64,000 nucleotides of DNA from Medicago truncatula (Eukaryota; Streptophyta; Magnoliopsida; Fabales; Fabaceae): contig NC_053043.1 in the NCBI RefSeq assembly GCF_003473485.1, forward strand, positions 13,960,001 through 14,024,000, given 5' to 3'. Both the position numbers and the translations under genes were made by a program. The notes below the pieces were generated by a model, which was given only the letters and a program-made list of their open reading frames with translations, did not search any database and had not been told where the DNA came from. Within the stretch, counting starts at the first letter, position 1. Each line of letters begins with the position of its first letter. Below, in pieces: positions 10,867 to 23,839 of this stretch.

Positions 10867-13398
10867 ATGGGAGGAACACGTTATAATGGTGGTCATGACC
10901 AAAGTAAAAGGTTTGCACTTGTTGGTGTTTCTTCCATACTTCTTGTAGCTATGGTCGCCACCGTCGCTGATGCACAACAAGGACAACCAAACGTTCAGAT
11001 TCTATGTGAATCAACACAATATCAACAAACATGTCACCAAAGTCTTGCAAAAGCACCGGCCGAAACGGCTGGAGTGAAAGACCTTATCAAAGCAGCTTTC
11101 AGTGCAACATCAGAGGAGTTATTGAAACACATAAACAGTTCATCTCTTATTCAAGAATTAGGACAAGACAAGATGACAAAACAAGCAATGGAAGTTTGCA
11201 ATGAAGTTTTGGATTATGCTGTTGATGGAATTCATAAATCTGTTGGTGCAGTGGATAAATTTGATATTAATAAGATACATGAATATTCTTATGATCTCAA
11301 AGTTTGGTTAACCGGTACACTTTCTCATCAACAAACATGTTTGGATGGTTTTGCAAATACAACAACAAAAGCCGGTGAAACAATGGCTAGGGCTTTGAAC
11401 ACGTCTATCCAATTAAGCAGTAATGCTATTGACATGGTTGATGCTGTTTATGATTTAACTAATGCTAAAAGGAGGCTTTTGTCACTTGATAATGGTTATC
11501 CTTTATGGGTTAGCGAAGGGCAAAGACGACTTCTTGCTGAAGCAACTGTTAAACCTAATGTTGTTGTGGCTCAAGATGGAAGTGGACAGTTTAAGACATT
11601 AACTGATGCTATTAAGACTGTTCCTGCCAATAATGCACAGAATTTTGTGATTTATGTTAAGGAAGGTGTTTATAATGAGACTGTTAATGTGCCTAAGGAT
11701 ATGGCTTTTGTTACCATCATTGGTGATGGTCCTGCAAAGACCAAATTCACTGGTAGCCTCAATTATGCGGATGGTCTCCTACCTTACAACACTGCAACCT
11801 TCGGTAAGTAGCAAAGAATTCATGTTAATTTTTTTTCTCTCAATTTTTATTACATTTGGAGGTTAGTTAAAGGTGAATCCGGATTAGTTTGTTCTTAAAT
11901 CGAATACCAAATTTTTAAGAAAAAAAATTTCACCGTGAATCACTTTGATATGTGGTTCACCATGAAGTGTTTACGGTTTACCTAAAAATTGACCAAAACA
12001 TTTACATTAATTGCCGATGTTTTTTAGAAATAGAAACTCATATCTTATTCGTGACTTGATGCGTGTCAGATCGACAAGAATATAGGATAAACAATTGAGT
12101 TGATCGATTTTGAGCCACAAATATCAGTTTTTTTGTTTATGTCAAACTTACACCGATCAAGTCATAGTCTTAGACGTTACAAGAAAAACTATAAACTTTT
12201 ACTTTCAATAGTCAACGTCAATATTAAGGTGGTTTTTCGTAGAATTTTAAATAAATGTGGGCGATGTTAATCTGGATTGCGACATAATGATTCTTTATGC
12301 TGCCAAAATCATAACGCGACATGATTAAGGTCTTATTGTTGGATTTGACCGTGATTCTCCTCAATATCATAAATTATGATCACAACCACCATTACTAAGA
12401 AACCTATTTTATTAATTTGGATATGAATTGCAGGTGTTAATGGTGAAAACTTCATGGCAAAGGATATCAGCATCGAAAACACAGCAGGACCAGAGAAACA
12501 TCAAGCAGTTGCACTCCGAGTAACAGCAGACAAAGCAATCTTCTACAACTGCCAAATAGATGGTTACCAAGCAACACTCTTCGCCGAATCCCAACGTCAA
12601 TTCTACCGTGACTGCAGCATCTCTGGCACAATCGACATGATCTACGGTGACGCCTTTGCAGTTTTCCAAAACTGCAAACTAATCGTAAGAAAACCATTAG
12701 AAGAACAACAATGTTTCGTAGCTGCCGATGGAAGAACCAAATCTGACAGCTCAAGTGGCTTTGTTTTCCAAAGTTGTCATTTCACAGGTGCACTAAAAGC
12801 TAAAAACAAAACATAAAAAATCTAAAATTTAATGTCACTGTTATTAATAATAATTTTTCTTTTCTCCGATTTTTAAACAGGTGAACCAGAAGTAGCAAAG
12901 ATAGACCCCAAAATAGCTTACCTAGGAAGACCATGGAAGTCATATTCCAAAGTTGTTATTATGGATTCAAACATCGATGACATTTTTGATCCTGAAGGTT
13001 ACATGCCATGGATGGGAAGTGCTTTTAAAGATACATGTACATTTTATGAGTACAATAATAAAGGTCCTGGTGCTGACACATCAAAAAGAGTTAAATGGCC
13101 TGGTGTTAAGAGTATATCTTCAACTGAAGCAGCTGCTTTTTATCCCGGTAAATTCTTTGAGATTGCGAATGCAACCGATCGTGATACTTGGATTGTGAAG
13201 TCTGGAGTTCCTTATTCACTTGCTGCTTTGGATGCTACAAGTAACCAAGGGGCTACTCCAGGTCAGGGAACTGTAACTGGAACTGGAGCTGGAGCTGAAG
13301 GTCCAGCTCCAGCTGAAGGTCCAGCTTCAGCTGGAAAGAGCAGTGGTTTAGTTAACAAAGGTAAAGTTAAGGATAATACTCATAACTTCGGTCAATAA
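10867..13398 (+). CDS. PME-A: PMEI-PME protein lacking a catalytic Asp, with Pro/Ala-rich tail
   Basis: Exons 10867-11803, 12434-12787 and 12881-13398 encode 602 residues. A signal anchor or signal peptide (about 16-37) is followed by a PME-inhibitor-like domain (about 40-195), two RRLL processing sites (202-205, 220-223) and the PME catalytic domain (about 232-544). Visible motifs are GVYNE (267-271), QAVAL (336-340), LGRPW (445-449) and DMIYG (380-384, normally DFIFG/DFVFG). The normally invariant QDTL reads QATL (358-361), so the general acid/base Asp is Ala359. Residues 545-602 are an extra tail rich in Gly, Ala, Pro and Thr with [11 protein letters not shown], resembling arabinogalactan-type glycosylation motifs. 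Family members demethylesterify cell-wall pectin; this one is probably inactive or altered. The closest family relatives I recall are VANGUARD1-like pollen PMEs. Confidence 0.9.
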
Positions 13399-15528
13399 CA
13401 CATTGAGCATACTCTTACATAACTAATTAATTAATTTAGATATTTATATGGAGATATATTATTTGAACAACTATTTTTTAAACAACTTATAATACAACTA
13501 AAGATATACAAAGAAATGAAGGTATTAGCACGAAAAGCAAAACAATAGAGAGAAAGTAAAAACACAATATGAGTATGAGAGAATTGTCACAAAGTAGTTG
13601 TATAAATCTTGTTTCTCTTTATATGTTGTTGATAATGGTGGGAATAAGTCAAGTCACTTCAGAGGGGCTTATGATTTAGCCCATTGAAAGTTCAACTCGA
13701 CCTTACTCGTTTATTATAAAGCTTAGGTTCAGACTCTTTAAAAGGTCTATGATCACTTGGTGCTTATGATCATGGTGATTAAATTTGAAGATTTCATATA
13801 AACCCTCCAAACGATAAATGATAAATTAATGATTTTGATACATGAATTTCCTTCATCACCTAAATAATATTTTCTTGTAACAGGTAATATTTGGCTTCAA
13901 GTGGTTCTTTTGGTTGGGATACTTTCACTATCATCTTCATTCCAATTCTCACGGTAGCTGCATTGAAGATTCATGTAGGAGACTGGTTATTGAAGAAAAC
14001 CAGGACGTAATTATGCAAATAAAAAAGACAGCAATACTGCATCAATCAATTGAATCATGGACACCTCATTGTTTAAACCATTGTCATAAGAGGGGCTTGT
14101 ACAATTAATAGTTGAGTAAATGAAGACTTGTATATGTTTCTTGTTCATCCTGTGAATTATCAAGTACATGTGTGAGCCTCATTTCAAATAAAATCTGATC
14201 AGTTTATATTTGTTTAATAATTCTGTTGTGAACTTGTACTCTTAACTCTTGTATGTTGGTACATATTTTGATATAGGATTTTGAGTGTCACACTGCTCAC
14301 GTATTTGAACATTCTTTTTCGTCTTTCAACTAAGCTTTCATTAGTCAATTTGGTCATCTTGGTAGTTTTTACTCGAAATGTCTAAGGTGTGGACTGATGA
14401 CAGTCAGTCATATAGTATTTTTAGCATCATTTATGTGTTATTTTAGAGTCTTTTTAGCAAGTTCTCAATTGTTTTAGTCGAGTTTATGCAAATAATTCAA
14501 TGGATGAGCATGAGAGAATGATTCGAAGCACAAGGCCTTGAACCACGTCAAGTCATCCAAATCAGACAACTTTGTGATCGTGCTATGCTTTTACAAACAA
14601 CACAGACGTTTCTGTAAGGAGAAATGAGAAAAGTAATGAAGGATTGATGAAAGGACAACTATTGCCTCATGCTCGATGTGTGCTAGGAGCTGCACATCGT
14701 GTATTCATGAAGGAGGATCACGTGTACAACTACTGGTAGATGTGTGATGCATGCATTGAGCTGCGCAAGATTTGAAGGTGTTCAATCACTCCCTCATGTG
14801 TGATGAGCACAAGGCGATGCGCGTCACACACAGACTATTCCAAAAATATTGAAAAACACTTGCCTATAAATAAAGAGGTCTTGCCTCACTTGAAAAACAC
14901 GCTCTGACGAGAAGAAACAAGCAAAATCATGATTTATGAAGGCTACCAGCGATATGAGGCATTTTGGAGGCGAGGAATCGACCCACGGTGATCATGATTC
15001 ACGTATTGTTTTACATATTCTTTTGTTTATGTTTAGATAGCATGATAGCTAATTTCCTAGGTTAGGTCATGTAGATGACCTTCTTTGTGACTGCTTGAAC
15101 CATGTAACATGTTGAGTTTCCTTTGAATACAATTGCTACATTTGGTTTTATTCGATTATGATTTATTCTTAGTGTTGTTTATGCGTTAGAGGGTGTAAAA
15201 TAAATTGATCTAGTAACCCTAGCTTTGAAACCTGACCTATAATCATTCAATCTATAATAGCTTTAGACATATTCTACTGCCGCGCCTTTGTGAGAATAGT
15301 TTGTCGCTCGTTAAAGCCTTCAAAGGTATTGGACTCACTAAGCTTGTCACCCATTTCACAATCCTTACAGATGCGAACTTATATAAATTTTAGGCTAATT
15401 AATTTTCGTATGGTCACATAATTAATGAGGTTTCATATGATCTCGTAATTAATTTTCGTTACTTTTGATCCCTTAACTCACCTCTGTCAACCAAATAATT
15501 TTTTTCTATTAACCAAATAAATTCAAAC
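13399..15528. other. Intergenic region between PME-A and the B-type duplication unit
   Basis: An exon-like stretch lies at 13887-13999 (described under findings). From about 14285 to 15360 the sequence looks like an old LTR: it starts TGTCACACTGCTCACG and has a TATA-like CCTATAAATAAAG at 14870, but I could not define both ends or a target duplication. No intact gene was recognised. Confidence 0.4.
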
Positions 15529-15785
15529 AACAATTACGGAAGTCCATAGATTAATTTATGTAAAATAAATCTATGTACTTTTTCTTAAGGATATTCGTAC
15601 TTATATTAACCACTAATATTTTATTTATATAAATTTATTTACTTTTGTCATTTTTTTAATCTTTTTAAAATAAGTGGTTATTATTGTTTTACACTTTTGT
15701 GGTTAATGAAGTAGTCAAAGAGTTTAACGATATTTATGTTAAAAAAATGATTAACATCTTATGTTTTTTGATAATGAGACAGCTG

Positions 15786-16882
15786 TGTTGGAATAAAATG
15801 TCTTTAATATTACCCTTTGAGAGTTTTGATGATAATAAGGTATTAAAAATTGTCAATTAGATATGCTAATATTTGTTCAAGTGTACATGACCATAGACAA
15901 AAATTTGACATCTTAAATAGGTTCTGGAAGAACAAAAGAGAGCAAAGGAATCAACAAAAAGGACGTTTGAAACATCTGAAAAGAAGTGCTCCTGAAGTGA
16001 TACGTCATCAGAAGCAAGTTCCTCAGAAGTTAAAGATCACTAGAAGCTCTAGTTCATCAGTAGATGCAAGATTTAAAGCTTCAAAGGTTGTTCAATGGAT
16101 TTAATCTCGTCTAAGCATTGTAGAAGACTGAAAGAGTGAAGCAACGACTATTTTGAAAGAATTTGAAGGCATTGGATGCTTGTTCTTTGAAGAGCGTTGA
16201 CAAAGTACAATTGTACGAAGTGTACAACCACTATCTCCACTACTCAGTTTGTGTCTCTGCTACAAGACAAGGATAACAGCTCCGCCTGCAACAATGTTCC
16301 TACATACTGGGAATGGATTTGAAATTGATCCTTTAGAGGACAAGAACCATATCAGGCAAAAGATCGTTGGTGATTGATCAAAGCTTCAAACGACTCTATT
16401 TTGATGTGCTGACAATTCACAACGTCTCTTTCACACCTCCATATAAAGGAGTGAATATTTAGAGATTGGCAAGGACTCAACAACAATTTACAAGTGCCAA
16501 AACTTTGCTGAAATTGTTCTGCATTCAAAAGTTAACTTAGAATTTCTTAACAACTTTCATATCTTAGAAATTCTAGAGTCTTAAGAGTCTGTATCTGATT
16601 TGCATTGTGAACACCACTGATTGTATATCAAGTGTTCAACCTCAAACATTTTTCTTTGTAATTCTGTTTGAATTTAGAAGTCTCTTGCAGTTGTGCTTAA
16701 GCATAGAAGTCTCTTGATTGTGTTCAGGAGCATAGGAAGTCTCTTGCAGTTGCGCTTGAGCATTTGAAGTCTCTTAGTTTTAGCAGTGAGCAATTGTAAT
16801 CAGATATTACATGGTGAACTCTCCTTGGAAGTGCAAGGGGGACATGACTGACTTCCGGTTTGTGGAAGGAACCTGTATAATT

Positions 16883-16924
<42 letters not shown>

Positions 16925-17062
16925 TATCTGTTGCATCTAGTTCTGAACACCACTTCAGAAGTAGAACTTTATCTGCTTCTGATCAGTGTTTTCAGCTTAG
17001 GAGAAAAAGAAGAAAAAACAAACACAATTCAACTCTTCATTCTTGTATTTTTCTCACCTTCA
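15786..17062. mobile_element. Solo LTR, probably Ty1/copia type, 1277 bp
   Basis: The insertion begins TGTTGGAATAAAATG and ends CTCACCTTCA, with TG...CA termini. AGCTG flanks it on both sides (15781-15785, 17063-17067). Unit C shows the empty site as ACAACTGAATTT at the matching position. No coding region for gag or pol is present. The start resembles SIRE/Maximus-type copia LTRs, but that family call is tentative. A (CT)18 microsatellite lies at 16884-16919. Confidence 0.85.
16884..16919. repeat. (CT)18 microsatellite
   Basis: Uninterrupted CT dinucleotides inside the solo LTR. Confidence 0.95.
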
Positions 17063-17761
17063 AGCTGAATTTACAAAAATCCTCCTCTATATTTAAAAAA
17101 ATAATAATTTAAAACAAAAGTTATCAAAAAAATATTGTCTGTCGCAGAAAGGGAGTGAACAATATATAGTTGTCGTATTGTTGTCGACTTTGTGTTTTAA
17201 TATCATTATTGTTCCTTGACTACATATGGTAAATATTAGGAATCAAATATGTCTTTCTATTTATTTTTTATAGTCACCGAGCAATTCAAATAAGAACTTT
17301 AGGCCTCAAATTAAAATTTGCATTAGAAAAATCTCAAAAAAAATATTTTGGGTATAAATATATAATATGGCAAATAAATTATAGACATTTATATAATTTA
17401 ATTGGTTATTGAAAAGTTCTAAAAAAAACTCTTGGTCATTGGTTAAATCTTTTTCGACTCTACAAAATTAAATGTTTTTTTATAAGTATTTTGTTAAAAA
17501 ATATATTTTAAAAAGCCTCATTAAAATTTATTCTTTAGACCTATTAGTATATTACGCCTACTCTGCATACTTATAGGGGATAAATAGAGCATAAAAATAC
17601 GTTATTGATGTAAAATCTAAAAAAAAAAATCATATAGATTGAAAAAAGATAGTGGTTTACGTACATAATAATCTATTGATAGGGTTCAACTAAACTAACT
17701 AATTGAGTAACTAATTCATAATTGCTTATAATAACATTGGTCAAGGACAACCAAAAAATTA

Positions 17762-18035
17762 CTCCCTCCATTACTTTTTAAATGTCTCTTTTGGAGAAAT
17801 TTTTTGTTCATATTTAACTGTTACTTTTAAAGTTCAATGCAACATTAAATGTTGATATACCAATATTATCCTTAGTTATTTATTGCGGAGAGAGAAATAT
17901 ATTAAATGAGATGTTAAATGAACAAGGTCATTATAGTAAAAGCATAACTTATTGGATCAAATGTAAAAACAATTATTGATTGTCTTGGTTTGTGTAAAAT
18001 GTCAAAAAGTGACAATTAAAAAGGAACGGAGGTAG
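17762..18035. mobile_element. Stowaway (Tc1/mariner) MITE, 274 bp, upstream of PME-B
   Basis: It begins CTCCCTCCATTAC and ends GGAACGGAGGTAG, the classic Stowaway termini, with TA on the left and a degraded CA on the right. The matching position upstream of PME-C (near 28194) lacks it, so it inserted after the duplication. It lies about 350 bp before the PME-B start codon. Confidence 0.8.
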
Positions 18036-18118
18036 CAGTGTTCAGTTCACAATTCAAGGACAAGTTAATTGCCAAAATTAGTCAATTACTAAACTTGAGG
18101 TAATGTTGTAATCCAAGT

Positions 18119-18170
18119 TTAGGAGTTAAAACAAACGGTTTCCCAAATATTTTTCCGTTTCACAAGTGAA
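18119..18170 (+). promoter_or_regulatory. Shared PME promoter block, PME-B copy
   Basis: TTTAGGAGTTAAAAC is followed by CCCAAATATTTTTCCGTTT and CACAAG, the same order as in PME-A and PME-C. A TATA-like GTATAATCC follows at about 18210. Confidence 0.55.
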
Positions 18171-18275
18171 CCTGTTTGTTTTTTGTAGCTACAGGTACTT
18201 CAATGCATATGTATAATCCATCTCACAAAATTGAGAAACAAAACATAGCCCTCTCACTTGTCAAAAAAAAAAACA

Positions 18276-18326
18276 TAGCCCTCTCTACCGGGCAATTGAA
18301 AAACACTGCCCAGAAATAAAGGGCTA
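18276..18326 (+). promoter_or_regulatory. Nested 5' UTR hairpin of PME-B
   Basis: TAGCCCT (18276-18282) pairs with AGGGCTA (18320-18326), and inside it GGGCA (18290-18294) pairs with TGCCC (18307-18311). It lies about 58 bases before the ATG. The structure is also present before PME-C. A partial direct duplication of AAACATAGCCCTCTC lies just upstream at about 18242. Confidence 0.45.
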
Positions 18327-18380
18327 ATAAGAAAAAAAAAATACTATATAGTTTATAGAAAAATTAATTGTTTTTTATAA

Positions 18381-20397
<2,017 letters not shown>

Positions 20398-20716
20398 TCC
20401 GGTAGTTTTTTTTCTGCGGTCATGGATTTGGATCAAAGTTAAAGTTTAGTACTCATATGTAACTTTGTTCAAAAACACCATGAGTGTATATATAAGATTT
20501 TTTTCAATTAATAGTAATCCAATTGACATGGTTGATGGTCCTGCAAAGACCAAATTCACCGGTAGCCTCCATTATGCTGATGGTCTCCTACCTTACAACA
20601 CAGCAACCTTTGGTAAGTAGCAAATAATTCATGTTAATTTTTTTCTTTTAATTTTTATTACATTTGGAGGTTAGGTTAGAGGTGAATCTTGATTGGTCGG
20701 TCCTTAAATCGAATAC

Positions 20717-21205
20717 TAGACTGGCATGGATAGACCATTCCATTTGACTGTTCAAGATGCTGGATTGATTGTTCAAGTCAACTCAGCCAGCTCAGCTCGT
20801 CTTCCGTCAACACTGGCTTGATTGTTCAAAGTCATGCCAGCCAGCTCATCTCATCTTCACTTAATACCACGTGTCTCGTACAGACGATCAACGCGTCTCA
20901 AGTCCACGCGCCTAGTACGGATGAGTTGCATCCTAGTCCGTGCGCGGCCGTACTCAAAACATACAACCAATAGGAGGCTCTGGATCACAACTTAATGGGC
21001 CTTGAATGATCAGAAAAAGACCCATTAAACCAACACCTTGAGGACTATAAAAGGGGAACACTTGAATGTTTGATGGGACAGATTCCAGATAGTGAAAATA
21101 GTGTATTATTCAGTTATTTCTTAAGAGTGCTCTTGAGACTCCTCCTAAGACGTTTCATTGAGCAGCTCACTTGTTGTAATTAACTTGTGTTTACATACGT
21201 GAACA
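20717..21205. mobile_element. Short solo-LTR-like insertion, 489 bp
   Basis: The insertion interrupts PME-derived intron sequence. It is flanked by AATAC on both sides (20712-20716, 21206-21210), begins TAGACTGGCATGG and ends CATACGTGAACA. It carries a CCAAT (20966) and a TATAAAAG box (21046-21053), as LTR promoters do. Termini TA...CA are non-canonical for LTRs, so the class is not certain, but the boundaries are well supported by comparison with PME-A. Confidence 0.7.
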
Positions 21206-21343
21206 AATACCAAATTTTCTAGAAAGAAAAAAAAAACAATTTTACAGTGAATCATTATGATATGTGGTTTGACTTTGGAGTGTTTACCTAAAAATTGACC
21301 AAAATATTTACATTAATTGTCGATGTTTTTTAGAAATAGAAAG

Positions 21344-23472
21344 TGTAACGCCCACTTTTGTTTAATCGTTATTTAATTGAGTTTAGGCAATTATATTATA
21401 ATTATATAGTATATGCATGATTTTGATATGTTTTGATGATTGGTGGTGAATTTAGTGATTTGATTGATGACGTGATAAGTTATGAGTTTTGGAGGATTTG
21501 ATTATGATATGAGAATTATTTTATTGTTAAATAAAATAAAGATTTGAAAATAATATAAAATATTTAGTTGAGGGCTGTTTTGATATTTTAGATAGTTTTG
21601 GGGGTGAAAGTGAGATAAGATAAGTAATTAGGAAGAGATATAAATAGGAGAAGACCTAATATTTTAGAAACTCATTGTACGTGAAAACTTTTGAAAAAGG
21701 GAGAAAAGCTTAGAAGGGAGAAGAGCATAGAGAGGGCTGCGATTTCTTCATAACCAGGTAAGGGTGAGACTAATAACTCAGTATTGTTAATTGAATGTGA
21801 TTCTGATGATTAGTTAACAAGAATTAGGAGTGAATTGGAGAAAACGAAAACTAGGTCAAAACCTTAGAATTGATGATCAAACGGTGAGAATTGGTTTAAT
21901 TGATGTAGAAAGTGTTCCTAGACCTTAGATAATGTTTAGGACGAACTTGGGAATCAAAAACAAGCTTAGAACCATGTGAAACATCGAGTTTTTGTGAATT
22001 TAGGAAGTCTGGCCGTAGCGACATTCATCGCTCGCCACGGCGAGCTATGAATCTCGCCTCGCGAGTGATGAACATTCATCGCTCGCCTCGCGAACCCTGT
22101 TTCCTCGCCTCGCGAGTTGTGCAATGCAGCTCGCCATAGCGAGCGATCTTACTCGCCATAGCGAGCTAAGGCAGAGTGCATGTTATATTTTGTGTTTCGA
22201 CCTTTTTAGTTGGACCTTGAATGCCTTAGTGTGCCTGAACACACCTAGTAATGATTAGGAATGAATGTAGGGCAAGATTAGACCCAGAACAACTTTAGTT
22301 TGGGAATTGTTTAGTACTCGCCATGGCGAGCAAGAACCCTCGCCTCGCGAGCACCTCCAGCCTTGAGTGTTATGAGTGTTTGTGCGATTTGTGTCGCACG
22401 TTTTGATCAAGAGTGAACCCCCTTATGATAATAAGACCTAATGATGACGTTAAATGCAGTCTGTAAGCTGTTTAAGTTATGTTGATATTGATTGATTATG
22501 ATTAAGGTATTGTATATTTATGTAAGATATGGAAGTTTAATTATGAAATAATTGATGTGCTATTGATATAATGATATCATCCTGTTATGTGACTTGATTA
22601 TGCTGCTGCTGTTATTTAACTAAGTGCATTGTATGTATTTATATATGATGAAATGATGATGTTTAGCTCCAAATTGTTGGATGCATGTTGATATGTTGAT
22701 TACGATGTTTTGTTCATAAGAGTCCATGCATAGCATCTCATTGAGCTTAGTCCTCACCACGTTTATTAGGAGCTTTGTCCTCCGCACGATTATTAGGAGC
22801 TTTGTCCTCCGCACGATTAAAGTATATTAATACTTATGATGACGATTGGTACCACATGCATATAAGGAGTCTAAGAGCATTGTCACATTGTCATGTCCAT
22901 AATGCTATGTTGTTGATGACGATTGAATAAGTGAATACGTGATATTTGTTGAATATATGAATATGTGATACTTGTTATTTGAATACGCAAAGTTATCCAA
23001 GAATGATTATGATGTTAATGTTAATTATGATTCGAATTACTTTGATTAGCATTATTTTGTTATGAAATCTCACCCCTTCTGCTTCAAAATGTTGCCCTTC
23101 GTATGGGTAACTTACAGGTGATCGTGCTTAGTGTGCAGTTGCTTCTGTGAGTGGCTTTGCCTCACTGTGTCGTTTAAGTCGCTCTGATACGTAACGGGAT
23201 GGGGTTTATGTTTATGCATGCTTCATTCTCTTACGTGACTAATATGTTATTTTTATAATGTTATGGATTATGATTATGAACTTTTGATGGGGCCTGCGTG
23301 CCAAAACGTTTTATGAATTATGATTATGATTTTCCGCTGCAATGTTTAAGATATTGGTTAAATTATTATTTAACTGTTTTGGATTATGTTTTATGTGATA
23401 TCCCGTTGTTTATGATGCTTACTCTGATAAATGTTTTTAAGAATTTTTATGTTGGGAAAACGGGGTGTTACA
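21344..23472. mobile_element. Solo LTR, probably Ty3/gypsy type, 2129 bp
   Basis: It begins TGTAACGCCC and ends GGGTGTTACA, a near-perfect 10-bp inverted terminus with TG...CA ends. A 5-bp duplication GAAAG flanks it (21339-21343, 23473-23477), and PME-A shows the uninterrupted site GAAACTCATATC. No gag or pol sequence lies inside. A cluster of palindromes of the type CTCGCC...GCGAG occurs at 22015-22350. Confidence 0.85.
22015..22350. repeat. Clustered CTCGCC/GCGAG palindromes inside the solo LTR
   Basis: About eight imperfect copies of CTCGCCATGGCGAGC- or CTCGCCTCGCGAG-like palindromes are spaced unevenly. They stand out as the only GC-rich part of an AT-rich element. Confidence 0.7.
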
Positions 23473-23839
23473 GAAAGTCATATCTTATTCATCATCACGT
23501 TTGAGAAAGTGACTTGATGGGTGTCAGATCGACAAGAAAATGATAAAAAAAAAATTGAGTCGATCGATTTCGAGACACAAATATTTGTTTTTTGTTTATG
23601 TCAAACTTACACCAATCAAGTCATAATCTTAGACGTTACAAGAAAAACTATAAACTTTTACTTTCAATAGTCAATGTCAATATTAAGGTTGTCTGTCATA
23701 GAATTTTAAATAAATTTGGGCGACAATTATCAAGATTGCGACATAATGATTCTTTATGTTGTCAAAATCATAACGAAACATGATTAAGGTCTTATTTTTG
23801 GATTTGACCACGATTCTAATCTATATCAAGAATGGTGAT

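Larger units (their letters stand above)
20505..23830 (+). pseudogene. PME fragment (A-like), broken by two LTR insertions
   Basis: From about 20520 the sequence matches PME-A: first ATTGACATGGTTGATG (A: 11429-11444), then directly GGTCCTGCAAAGACC (A: 11729 onward), so about 290 bases of exon 1 are missing. It continues through the end of exon 1, the donor GGTAAGTAG and most of intron 1, with insertions at 20717-21205 and 21344-23472. Similarity to PME-A intron 1 ends near 23825. No complete PME could be made from it. Confidence 0.85.

Noticed and set aside
12412..12754. Minus-strand open frames over exon 2 of PME-A, and similar ones over PME-B and PME-C
   Set aside because: All three PME genes show the same antisense frames because the sense codons are conserved. 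They have no promoter or splice context.
22015..22350. CRISPR-like array of short palindromic repeats
   Set aside because: Spacing is irregular, the repeats vary, and the setting is a plant retrotransposon LTR. No cas genes are present and none would be expected.
20717..23472. Idea that the two insertions in the PME fragment were one retrotransposon with two LTRs
   Set aside because: They have different termini, lengths and target duplications (AATAC versus GAAAG), with about 140 bases of PME intron between them, so they are independent.
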